This document shows positions 24,320 through 31,861 of a DNA stretch of 38,440 bases, one piece after another. Position 1 is the stretch's first letter, and every line of letters begins with the position of its first letter. The position numbers were made by a program, and so were the translations under genes. Below the pieces are notes generated by a model. That model was given only the letters and a program-made list of their open reading frames with translations. It was not told the DNA's origin and did not search any database. Source of the stretch: Acidimicrobiia bacterium (GTDB lineage Bacteria; Actinomycetota; Acidimicrobiia; Spongiisociales; SHLN01); assembly GCA_013002865.1 (NCBI GenBank), contig JABDLU010000215.1, positions 1 to 38,440 on the forward strand, given 5' to 3'.

Positions 24320-25167
24320 AGCCGGACGACGACCCGGCGCCAGTTGCGGGAGAAGACGTAGACACCGAGGGCGAGCGCCAGTACCGCCGAGCCGGCCATC
24401 ATGATCAGGTTCCAGGCTGGTGGCATCTCGCCGCCGTAGACCCAGGTCCGGAACACCACCAGGAAGCTGTACACCGGGTTGGACTTGACCAGGACGAGGG
24501 CTTTGGGCGAACCGGCGATGAAGTCGAGGGTCCAGAACGTTGGGATCAGGTAGTTGAGGAGCTGGGTGAGCACCCGGGTGATATCCAGCACATCGCGGAA
24601 ATACACCGCCGCCGACGCCACGAGGAGGCCGAGACCGGTGACCAGCATCAGCATCAACGCCAGGGGTATCGGGACCAGCACGATCGTCCACGGTATCCCC
24701 GGGCCGAGGAACGCCGTGAGCAAGAGGAGCGGGATCAGACTGAGGCAGAAGTGGGTGGCTGCGGCGACGCCGGCAGCGAGTGAAAAGATCTCCGGGGGGA
24801 TGTACATCTTGATCAGCACGTTGCGGCTGTTGACGATCGCCGAGCCCGCCGCGATCACGCCCTGTGAGAAGTAGGTGGCGATGAGGATGCCGGCGGTCAG
24901 ATAGACGATGTACGGCTCGCCGAACTCGAGTGCTCCACCCCGGCCGAAGAAGTTGGAGAACACGATCCAGAGGACACCGATGGTGAGCATCGGGTTGAGA
25001 ATCGTCCACCACACCCCGAGCACCGACCGCTTGTAGCGCACCGTGAGGTCACGCACCACGAGCAGGCGAATGAGGCCCCGGAATCGCCAGAAATTCTGAA
25101 ACTCGGTGATCAGGGGCCGGCGGAGGATGTCGGAGTCGTACCGAACGGTGGATTCAGCTGCCGTCAC
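24316..25167 (-). CDS. ABC-2 type permease, Wzm/TagG type polysaccharide exporter
   Basis: 283 residues, the membrane subunit of the polysaccharide exporter. It starts with a cytosolic amphipathic region (RPLITEFQNFWRFRGLIRLLVVRDLTVRYKRSVLGVWWTILNP), the hallmark of TagG/Wzm proteins, followed by about six membrane helices. IYLTAGI-like and YFRDVLDI segments match the family. The GTG at 25167 is chosen because the frame upstream to 25416 is antisense to the next gene and reads as non-protein; TACCAT lies eight bases before it. With the ATPase it forms the ABC-dependent export step for the glycan made by the surrounding transferases. Confidence 0.92.
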   Translation of the reverse strand: MTAAESTVRYDSDILRRPLITEFQNFWRFRGLIRLLVVRDLTVRYKRSVLGVWWTILNPMLTIGVLWIVFSNFFGRGGALEFGEPYIVYLTAGILIATYFSQGVIAAGSAIVNSRNVLIKMYIPPEIFSLAAGVAAATHFCLSLIPLLLLTAFLGPGIPWTIVLVPIPLALMLMLVTGLGLLVASAAVYFRDVLDITRVLTQLLNYLIPTFWTLDFIAGSPKALVLVKSNPVYSFLVVFRTWVYGGEMPPAWNLIMMAGSAVLALALGVYVFSRNWRRVVVRL

Positions 25168-25248
25168 GAGCGCACATGGTACCCGCCACGGTTGGTTGCG
25201 CCGGGATTGGCGGCCCGAAAGCCGGCGAACGGTGGTTACGCTGCTGCC

Positions 25249-26682
25249 GTGCTCCGCCCCCGGTCCCATGCGGCATTCTGGCTGGCCGCCCTGTCGTTTC
25301 TCCCCCTCTTCGTCTGGTGGCTCGGGTGGTTCCCGGCGTTTCTCTCCCCCGACTCGCTCGACCAGCTCACCCAGGCCGACACCGGCGAGTTCACCAACGG
25401 CCATCCGGCATTTCACACCATTCTGATCTGGGCGATCACCCGGGTGTGGGACAGCCCGGGCGCCGTCAGTCTGGTGCAGATCGTCGCTCTGGCGGGCGTC
25501 CTCGGCCTGGTGGCACGCCGGCTGGTCGAACTGGGAACCTCCCTTTGGGCGGCAGTCGGCGCGGCCTGGTTGGTCGGCCTGGCTCCTGCGGTCGGGCCGA
25601 CCGCGCTGTCCATCTGGAAGGACGTGGCGTTCACCATCGCCTTTCTGTGGGTGTTCGCCGAGCTACTGGCGCTGGTGAGGCAGGGATCTGCCTTCTGGGC
25701 ACACCCACCGGCGGCCATTCGGCTGGGTGCCGCCCTTGCCCTGCTGTGGCTCACGCGCCACAACGGGTTCCTGACCGTTCTCGCAGTCGTAGTGGTGCTG
25801 GTCATCGTGTTCCGAAACGACCTGGCTCCGCTGGCACCGGCGGCTGCGGCCCTGGTGGCGGCGGTCGTCCTGGTCATGGGCCCGCTCTATTGGGTGTTCT
25901 CGGTCGAGCGAGAGCGGCCCGCCCCGGGGGAAGTCCTCCTGCCGCTGGTGGCCTCGTCCTATGTGCACGAGCCCGGCAGCTTCTCCCCCGCCGACATCGC
26001 CCTGCTCGAGTCGATTGCGCCGCTCGAGGTGTGGCAGGAGCGCTACGACTGCGACTCGGGCGACCGCCTGCTGTTCGATCCCGAGATGAACATCGCCGCC
26101 ATTCGATCCGATCCCAACCCGCTGCTGCGGCTGGGGTTGAGGACGGTAGCTCGCGACCCGGACACCTCGCTCGGCTTCTTGTGGTGCCGGGCCTCCTACC
26201 TCTTCGTGCCCGCCCAGCCGGCCGAGGCCTTTTTGCAGCGGCCGCCGTTTGCCATACCGGAAAACGATCTCGGGCTGACCCGGGATCCGATCTCCGAGGC
26301 TGCGTACGATTTCACCCGGGAGGTATACCGGGTCGCCAACGACCCCGCCTGGCTGTGGCTGTTGTGGCGCCCGGCGGTCGTCATCTGGGCGGCCCTGGCC
26401 ACCTACGCCGCGCTGGCTCGACCGGGCACCCGCCACGTGCTGCTGCCGGGGTCACTGCTGGGCGCTCATTTGATCAATGTGGCCGCCACCTCGCTCAATC
26501 ACGAATTCCGCCTGGCGTTCCCGCTGTATGTGGCCGGCATCATGAGCCTGCCGTTGCTGTGGTTCGCAGCCGATCCCGCCCGGCTAGCCGCCGGAGCCGT
26601 CGTAGTGGACGGCGGGACGCTCCCGAACGGCAATGTCGGTTCCGTCCGGCCCGGGCAGGGTGCGCCCCAGGGCGGCGAATAG
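25249..26682 (+). CDS. Multi-pass membrane protein, GT-C/DUF6020-like
   Basis: 477 residues with about nine to eleven hydrophobic segments. The first periplasmic loop contains LSPDSLDQLTQADTGEFTNGHPAFHT, which resembles the conserved loop of DUF6020 membrane proteins and places Asp and His residues where GT-C glycosyltransferases have their catalytic loop. A large extracytoplasmic loop lies at about 215-360. A GT-C enzyme using a polyprenyl-phosphate sugar is plausible, but the family match is from memory. GTG at 25249 is preceded by TACGCT at six bases, suggesting a leaderless transcript, and opens just before the first helix. Its final ~33 codons are antisense to the end of the next gene (99-base overlap). 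Confidence 0.75.
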   Translation: MLRPRSHAAFWLAALSFLPLFVWWLGWFPAFLSPDSLDQLTQADTGEFTNGHPAFHTILIWAITRVWDSPGAVSLVQIVALAGVLGLVARRLVELGTSLWAAVGAAWLVGLAPAVGPTALSIWKDVAFTIAFLWVFAELLALVRQGSAFWAHPPAAIRLGAALALLWLTRHNGFLTVLAVVVVLVIVFRNDLAPLAPAAAALVAAVVLVMGPLYWVFSVERERPAPGEVLLPLVASSYVHEPGSFSPADIALLESIAPLEVWQERYDCDSGDRLLFDPEMNIAAIRSDPNPLLRLGLRTVARDPDTSLGFLWCRASYLFVPAQPAEAFLQRPPFAIPENDLGLTRDPISEAAYDFTREVYRVANDPAWLWLLWRPAVVIWAALATYAALARPGTRHVLLPGSLLGAHLINVAATSLNHEFRLAFPLYVAGIMSLPLLWFAADPARLAAGAVVVDGGTLPNGNVGSVRPGQGAPQGGE

Positions 26683-28251
26683 CCGGCCGGCCCGCTCGGC
26701 CCAGCCGTGGGCGGCCCGCGCCTCATCGGCGTCCAGCGGTGGGGCAGCCAGCGCAGCAGCCACCGCCCGGGGCAGATCCTCATCCAGGTAGGTTCCCTCC
26801 ACCCCGACGAGGGGCTCGAGCGGTGGCGCTGCCACCGGGACCCCCATCGCCAGCGACTCGTAGGCCTTGAGCGGGCTCACTGCGTGCGTGGTGTCGTTGA
26901 GCTTGAACGGCACCAGGCTCACATCAGCCCGGGCCAGATACCACGGGAGCTGAAACTGGGGCTTGAGCCCGAGGAAATGCACATTGGGGGGAACCGGCGG
27001 ATGGCCGTGCTCGTCTCCGATGATCTGGAGCCGGGCCTGGGGGAACGCCTCTCCCACTGCTCGCAGCGCATCCCAATCGAACCAGTCTCCGTACAGAGAA
27101 CCGTGGTAGGAGATCAGCGGGCCGTCCCCGGGGGGAATGTCGGCGGGGACCTCGGTGGGGGACCCGGAGAACATGTTCTGGTTGACGCCGTTCGGCACGT
27201 ACGCCACCGGGCGCCCGCCGCTGCGCTCCTCGAGATACCGGACCAGCAGCCGGGCAGAAGCCGTCAGCGTGTCCGCGGCCGAGATGAACTCGTCTTCGAC
27301 TCCGGACTGATACCACCAGCCCCCAAGTGCTTCGTCAGACCAATCGTCGATCAGGTCATAGATGACCTGAAATCCCGACCGGCTCAGCCGGCGAGTCGCT
27401 CCCCACACCGGCGGGCTCGGGATCTCAACCAGTGCGATCCGTAGGTCGGTCTCGACGCGAGCCAGCAACGCCGCCGGATCGAACTCGGCAAGGCGGTACT
27501 CCTCCAGGCGGGGATGCACGAAGCGGAGCCCGAGGTCGACCGAGTGTCCCGATCCGTATTCGGCCACATAAATGACATGAAAGCCCCGCCGGCACAGCTC
27601 CATCGCGATCTGGGCGCCCCGGAACCCGCCCCCGACATCGGCCAGGGGAACTGCCGCCAGCACCACCACGGTGCCCATCCCCGTGATCGGGTCGACCCGC
27701 GGAGGGATCGCAGCGGGCCCGGGGGTGGGGAGCAGAGCCAGCCGGTGGCCGCCCTGCAGGAGCCGGGCGTAGAGGCCTCCCAGGGTGGCGTCGCCGGCCG
27801 GCAGCCCCGAAATCTCCTCCCAGACCTGGCGGGTCACGGCGATGGCGTGGGGCTCGATGATCGGTGTCGTCCCGGTCGACAGGCCGGCCGGCGTGGCAGC
27901 CCCCACGATGGCCGCACCTATCGCGGGATCGTTCAGGGGAGCCAGCAGCGCGCCGCGCCGGTCGGGGCCGATCGGGCGGGCTTCGATCAGCACCGGTCCG
28001 CTCGCTCCAAAGTCGCGGCTGGCGGGATGGCGGGCGCCGGGTACCTCGGCCGGCTCCCCGTACCGCCCCGGATCGACGGTGCGGACCGTATCGGGCGTTT
28101 GCGCCTCCCAGGCCGCGGCATCGGTGCCGGTGACGACGACGTCGATGTTGACCGCACCGCCGGGAAGCGCCGCTGGGCGAAAGCGCCGCAGTATCCGCTC
28201 CGGTACCAGGGGACGCACCAGGCGCTTGAGCGGGCGGCTCAGGGAAGCCAT
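26584..28251 (-). CDS. Glycosyltransferase, GT-B fold (GT4/TuaH-like)
   Basis: 555 residues. The N-terminal ~180 are of uncertain fold. The GT-B part starts near TGMGTVVVLAAVPLADVGGGFRGAQIA and contains VIYDLIDDWSDE, YVPNGVNQNMF, LISYHGSLYGDWFDWDALRAVG, NVHFLGLKPQFQLPWYLARADVSLVPFK and SPLKAYESLAMGVPVAAP, where the conserved Glu of the sugar-nucleotide site is in KAYE. This resembles TuaH-type transferases of wall glycan pathways. Start ATG 28251 overlaps the preceding gene by 13 bases, so three glycosyltransferase genes (30863, 28239 and this one) form one operon. The frame upstream of 28251 is inside that neighbour and is not used. Confidence 0.85.
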   Translation of the reverse strand: MASLSRPLKRLVRPLVPERILRRFRPAALPGGAVNIDVVVTGTDAAAWEAQTPDTVRTVDPGRYGEPAEVPGARHPASRDFGASGPVLIEARPIGPDRRGALLAPLNDPAIGAAIVGAATPAGLSTGTTPIIEPHAIAVTRQVWEEISGLPAGDATLGGLYARLLQGGHRLALLPTPGPAAIPPRVDPITGMGTVVVLAAVPLADVGGGFRGAQIAMELCRRGFHVIYVAEYGSGHSVDLGLRFVHPRLEEYRLAEFDPAALLARVETDLRIALVEIPSPPVWGATRRLSRSGFQVIYDLIDDWSDEALGGWWYQSGVEDEFISAADTLTASARLLVRYLEERSGGRPVAYVPNGVNQNMFSGSPTEVPADIPPGDGPLISYHGSLYGDWFDWDALRAVGEAFPQARLQIIGDEHGHPPVPPNVHFLGLKPQFQLPWYLARADVSLVPFKLNDTTHAVSPLKAYESLAMGVPVAAPPLEPLVGVEGTYLDEDLPRAVAAALAAPPLDADEARAAHGWAERAGRLFAALGRTLPGPDGTDIAVRERPAVHYDGSGG

Positions 28252-30863
28252 GTGGGGAACCGCCCTTCCGTTTCGGGGCGTACCTGATAGACGGGCACGG
28301 CGTAGGCGCCCCGGTCGATCGACCATCTCGGGTCCGGGAAGGCTCCCCGGTAGTCGGATTCGCGCAGTGGACGGCCCGCGCCCCGGGTGCCGGCTTTGGC
28401 GAGCCGGTCGGGCGTGGCATGCGGGTCGAGCAGCGACCAGCGCCGCCACAGCGTCGGATGCCGCCCGGTCTCGACGGCGACGGCGTATGCATCCGGATCG
28501 TCTTCGAGCACATCGGCCAGTTCGCCGAGCAGCGTGGGCCCGGCCTCCGACACCGGGCGCCAGTCGATGAGGAACTTGCCGCGGGCGGCTCGCACCCCGT
28601 CCGCCAGTTGGCCTCCAGCCGCTCGCAGCGGCCAGTGTCGGTCGTGACACAGCGTCGTTAGCTCGGGCGACGGGAGGCCCAGCACCACGACCTCTGCGTC
28701 GTCGAGCGTCTGGGCCGCCAGGTCCTCCAGCACGGTCTCACCGTCGACAACGACCGAGACCCACGGGTACCACTCGGCTTTCGTCGCCCGCAACGCATCC
28801 GGGTGGTAGAGGGCGGGATGGGCCCGGGCGATCTCACGGCGGGCGTCCTCGAAGCGGGCCTCGGTCGTGACGCTCATCGAGATTCCGTGCTGGCGGTAGC
28901 GAAACAGCGGCCGGGGCACCTCGACCTGACCCCACCCGGCTTCCAGCAGGCGGATCCACAGGTCCCAGTCCTCGTTGCCGGTGCGGCGGTCCTGGTCGTA
29001 GCCACCCACCTGATGCCAGGCATCGGCGCGAATGAGCGCACAGCCGACCACCGACGTCGACAACAGAAGCTGGTACGGGTTGAAGGGGCGATCCACCCAC
29101 ACCAGCTTCTGGTTGCCGAACAGGCGGGTCCAGGTATGGGCATAGGCGGCCGACTCATCTGCTTCCAGCGCCCGGCGGGTGGCGCTCAAGAATCCCGGGC
29201 CGAGCTCGTCGTCGGCGTCGAGCGGAACGAAGAACCGGCCCCGGGCGGCTCGCATGCCCGCATTCCGGGCCGCCGACAATCCCTGGTTGCGCTGCCGCAG
29301 GATCCGGGTGCGGGGATAGCGGAGGTGGCGCAGCACCCGGGTCGTCTCGCGGTCGGTGCTGCCGTCGTCGACCACGATGATCTCCCAGGAGTCGTGATCC
29401 TGGCGAAAGACGCTCCGGATGGCGTCGTGCAGAAACCGGCCCTGGTTGTAACAGGGGATGACGATGGAGATCTCGGGCTCGTCCCGATCCGCAGAGGAGG
29501 CGGCCCGCAGGTCATCCATCCATTCCCGCTCCCAGGCCGACCCGACATGGCGGCGTTGCCAGCGGCGCACCATCCGGTGGTCGACCGGCGCAGCTGCCAC
29601 CCGATCGGCGATTGGGGCGGGGAGGGACTCGAGCAGCTCGATGGCCCGCCGGTCGGCGGCGGGCATGGGCTGAGACTCTGGCCGGCCGGCTGCCTCGAGC
29701 CGGCGAAGGGCTGCGGTGGCCAGGCCGGATTGGGTTCGGCGGTGGCGGGGCGTGACCGGCCGGTAGGGCTCGAGCGGATCGCGATAGGTGGGAAGGGACG
29801 CATCCGCCAGGGTCTGTCGCATCGCCGGGCGGTCGATGAGCGTGCGCATCGCCGCTTCGAGACTGCGGGTCGTCCCGTCGTAGATGAGGGCACCGGTGCG
29901 GAACCCGAAGTACGGGCGGAAGGCGGGAAGCTGCGGAAGCACCAGCGGGATCCCCAACGCCCGGCACTCGTGCGCCGACAGGCAGAACGATTCGAACCGG
30001 GAGGGGAACACGGCGAACCACGCGCTCGCCAGTGTGGCCCCGAGCCGGCGGCGGTCGATCGGCGGCTCGAACTTCACCCGATCTGCCAGGTCGGGCGGTA
30101 TGAGCGACTGGAGGTAACCCCGCATCGACTGGCCGGTCTCGATCCGCCAGCCGTCAGGGCCGACGAAGCGCAGCACGCTCGACGGGTAGTCGGACAGGAT
30201 CGGCACCGCGGCCCGCAGCAGCGCTTCACTGCCCTTCTCCTCACCGAGCCGGCCGTAGGAAACGATCTCGGGTGCCGGCGCCGGGGCCCGCTCCACCGGA
30301 GTTACCGGCGGCACAGGGGGCTCCCCGATGCGAACCCGGTCGAGGTCATACCGCTCGCCGACCAGGTCGGCCATAGCCGGGGAGGGGACAATGACTAGGT
30401 CGGCCATGCGAAAGGCTTCCGCTTCCACCGTGCGCAGCACCGGGTCGGCGGTCTCCTCGACCCCGACGCCGTCGAGAACGAGTCCGATCGGACCATGCAT
30501 TCGCACCGCCATCGGCACTCCGGTCAAGCCGAGCGAAACCCGCCGCATCAACGACCACAGGCCGAGGCCATCGAAGTCCTGGAACTCAACGAGGTCGGGA
30601 GGCGGATCGAGCGCAGCGACTGCTTCGGCGGCGGCCCGCGAGTTGGCGCGAGCGCGATCGGGCGCCAGCTCATCGGGAACTCCGGGAGCCACCCATTGCA
30701 CGGCGAACGGGAGCTCGACCGTGCCATCCGGTTCCTCGGCCACGACAATGGCCAACACCTCGTGGCCGGCTCGCACCAGCCGGGCTCCCACCTCGGCGAT
30801 GACAGAGCCCGCCCCTCCGGGGATGGCCGGATGCAGCTCGGTGGAGACGAAGACGATGCGCAT
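28239..30863 (-). CDS. Bifunctional glycosyltransferase: GT4 (GT-B) fused to GT2 (GT-A)
   Basis: 874 residues. The N-terminal half is a GT4 enzyme: FVSTELHPAIPGGAGSVIAEVGARL, DLVIVPSPAMADLV, IVSYGRLGEEKGSEALLRAA, and FAVFPSRFESFCLSAHECRALGIPLVLP with the E-x7-E type motif. The C-terminal half, from about 470, is a GT2 enzyme: ISIVIPCYNQGRFLHDAIRSV, IIVVDDGSTD, LSAARNAGMRAARG, the metal site PLDADDE and GGYDQDRRTGNEDWDLWIRL. Both sets of motifs look intact, so two consecutive sugar additions by one polypeptide are plausible. A further ~200 residues at the C-terminus look like a partial second GT2-type region. ATG 30863 shares one base with the TGA of the upstream gene (TGATG). Confidence 0.9.
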   Translation of the reverse strand: MRIVFVSTELHPAIPGGAGSVIAEVGARLVRAGHEVLAIVVAEEPDGTVELPFAVQWVAPGVPDELAPDRARANSRAAAEAVAALDPPPDLVEFQDFDGLGLWSLMRRVSLGLTGVPMAVRMHGPIGLVLDGVGVEETADPVLRTVEAEAFRMADLVIVPSPAMADLVGERYDLDRVRIGEPPVPPVTPVERAPAPAPEIVSYGRLGEEKGSEALLRAAVPILSDYPSSVLRFVGPDGWRIETGQSMRGYLQSLIPPDLADRVKFEPPIDRRRLGATLASAWFAVFPSRFESFCLSAHECRALGIPLVLPQLPAFRPYFGFRTGALIYDGTTRSLEAAMRTLIDRPAMRQTLADASLPTYRDPLEPYRPVTPRHRRTQSGLATAALRRLEAAGRPESQPMPAADRRAIELLESLPAPIADRVAAAPVDHRMVRRWQRRHVGSAWEREWMDDLRAASSADRDEPEISIVIPCYNQGRFLHDAIRSVFRQDHDSWEIIVVDDGSTDRETTRVLRHLRYPRTRILRQRNQGLSAARNAGMRAARGRFFVPLDADDELGPGFLSATRRALEADESAAYAHTWTRLFGNQKLVWVDRPFNPYQLLLSTSVVGCALIRADAWHQVGGYDQDRRTGNEDWDLWIRLLEAGWGQVEVPRPLFRYRQHGISMSVTTEARFEDARREIARAHPALYHPDALRATKAEWYPWVSVVVDGETVLEDLAAQTLDDAEVVVLGLPSPELTTLCHDRHWPLRAAGGQLADGVRAARGKFLIDWRPVSEAGPTLLGELADVLEDDPDAYAVAVETGRHPTLWRRWSLLDPHATPDRLAKAGTRGAGRPLRESDYRGAFPDPRWSIDRGAYAVPVYQVRPETEGRFPTWLP

Positions 30864-31777
30864 CAGGCGCGGCGCGAGCCGACCAGCCAGCCGAGGCTCT
30901 GGGAGAGCAACTGCAGCACGTGAGCCACCGGGATGATCACGTACTTGCCGGGACCGTGCGCCCACCGGTACTTGTACCGGGTCCGGCGGGCGACAACGAA
31001 CGCCAGCGGGGCCAGGGCAATCGGGACCAGCCACCAGGCGATGAAGCCCGCCCCGATCGCCAGCCCGATACTCCCCCAGTAGCCCAGCAAGATGCGGCGA
31101 TAGGCCCCGGCCCGCAGCCCGGCCTGGCCATCACCCTTCCCCCAGGCAAAGGTCTTGCGGACCATCGTCCGCAAGTTCTCGGGCGGCCGCCACTGGATGA
31201 GGGCATCCCCCTCGAAGAAGGGGGTATAGCCGGCCGCCCGGGCCCGTTCAGCGAACAACGTGTCTTCGGCCGCAGCCATGCCTTCCGGGAACCCGCCAAC
31301 GCGTTCCCAAACCTTCTTCCGAAATGCTTGCGATGCTCCCGGGGGTGTCACCCAGTTCGGGTTCACTTCCTCGCGTACGGTCATCATCACCAGCCCGGCA
31401 CAGGTGGAAATGAGCGACTGACCCCGCGGAAGGTAGAAGCCGGACACCCAGTCTTCGCCCCGGGCAAAGGGCGCGGAGATGCGCTCGAGCCATTCGGGTT
31501 CGGCCGTGCATCCAGCGTCGATGCACGCCACGATGTCGTGGCCGGCAGCCCGAATGGCGGCGTTGCGGTTCTCGCTGATGCCGCCGGGGCCATCGACCAC
31601 TCGAATCCGCGGATCGGCGGCGGCCATCTCGTCGAGCACCTGGCGGGTGCCGTCGGTCGACCCCCCATCGGCGACCACGATCTCCGTGGGCGGCACGGTT
31701 TGGCTGAGCAGCGAATCGATCAGGGCCCTGATCGTCGCCGCCTCGTTCAGCGCGGGGGTTACGACCGAGACGTTCAT
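30863..31777 (-). CDS. Family 2 glycosyltransferase with C-terminal membrane segments
   Basis: About 304 residues. The GT2 core starts at once: VSVVTPALNEAATIRALIDSLLSQ, EIVVADGGSTDGT, GGISENRNAAIRAAGHDIVACIDAG (metal site CIDAG) and GGFPEGMAAAEDTLFAERARAAG. Two hydrophobic segments lie near 225-265, then a basic region. It is similar in layout to the protein at 17016-17999. The ATG at 31777 is preferred; another in-frame ATG is at 31789, within a TAATGT hexamer (31786-31791) that lies eight bases before 31777 and could be a -10. First gene of the three-gene glycosyltransferase operon. Confidence 0.87.
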   Translation of the reverse strand: MNVSVVTPALNEAATIRALIDSLLSQTVPPTEIVVADGGSTDGTRQVLDEMAAADPRIRVVDGPGGISENRNAAIRAAGHDIVACIDAGCTAEPEWLERISAPFARGEDWVSGFYLPRGQSLISTCAGLVMMTVREEVNPNWVTPPGASQAFRKKVWERVGGFPEGMAAAEDTLFAERARAAGYTPFFEGDALIQWRPPENLRTMVRKTFAWGKGDGQAGLRAGAYRRILLGYWGSIGLAIGAGFIAWWLVPIALAPLAFVVARRTRYKYRWAHGPGKYVIIPVAHVLQLLSQSLGWLVGSRRA

Positions 31778-31861
31778 GTGCAGCGACATTATTGCGGCCG
31801 GGGTGGTTTGCCACTCATCTCGCCGGTTTCGTGGCGCGGCCTCCCGATCGCGGCCGGCCGG

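Noticed and set aside
28803-30398. 531-codon open frame on the plus strand
   Set aside because: It is antisense to the GT4-GT2 fusion gene, whose motifs are intact.
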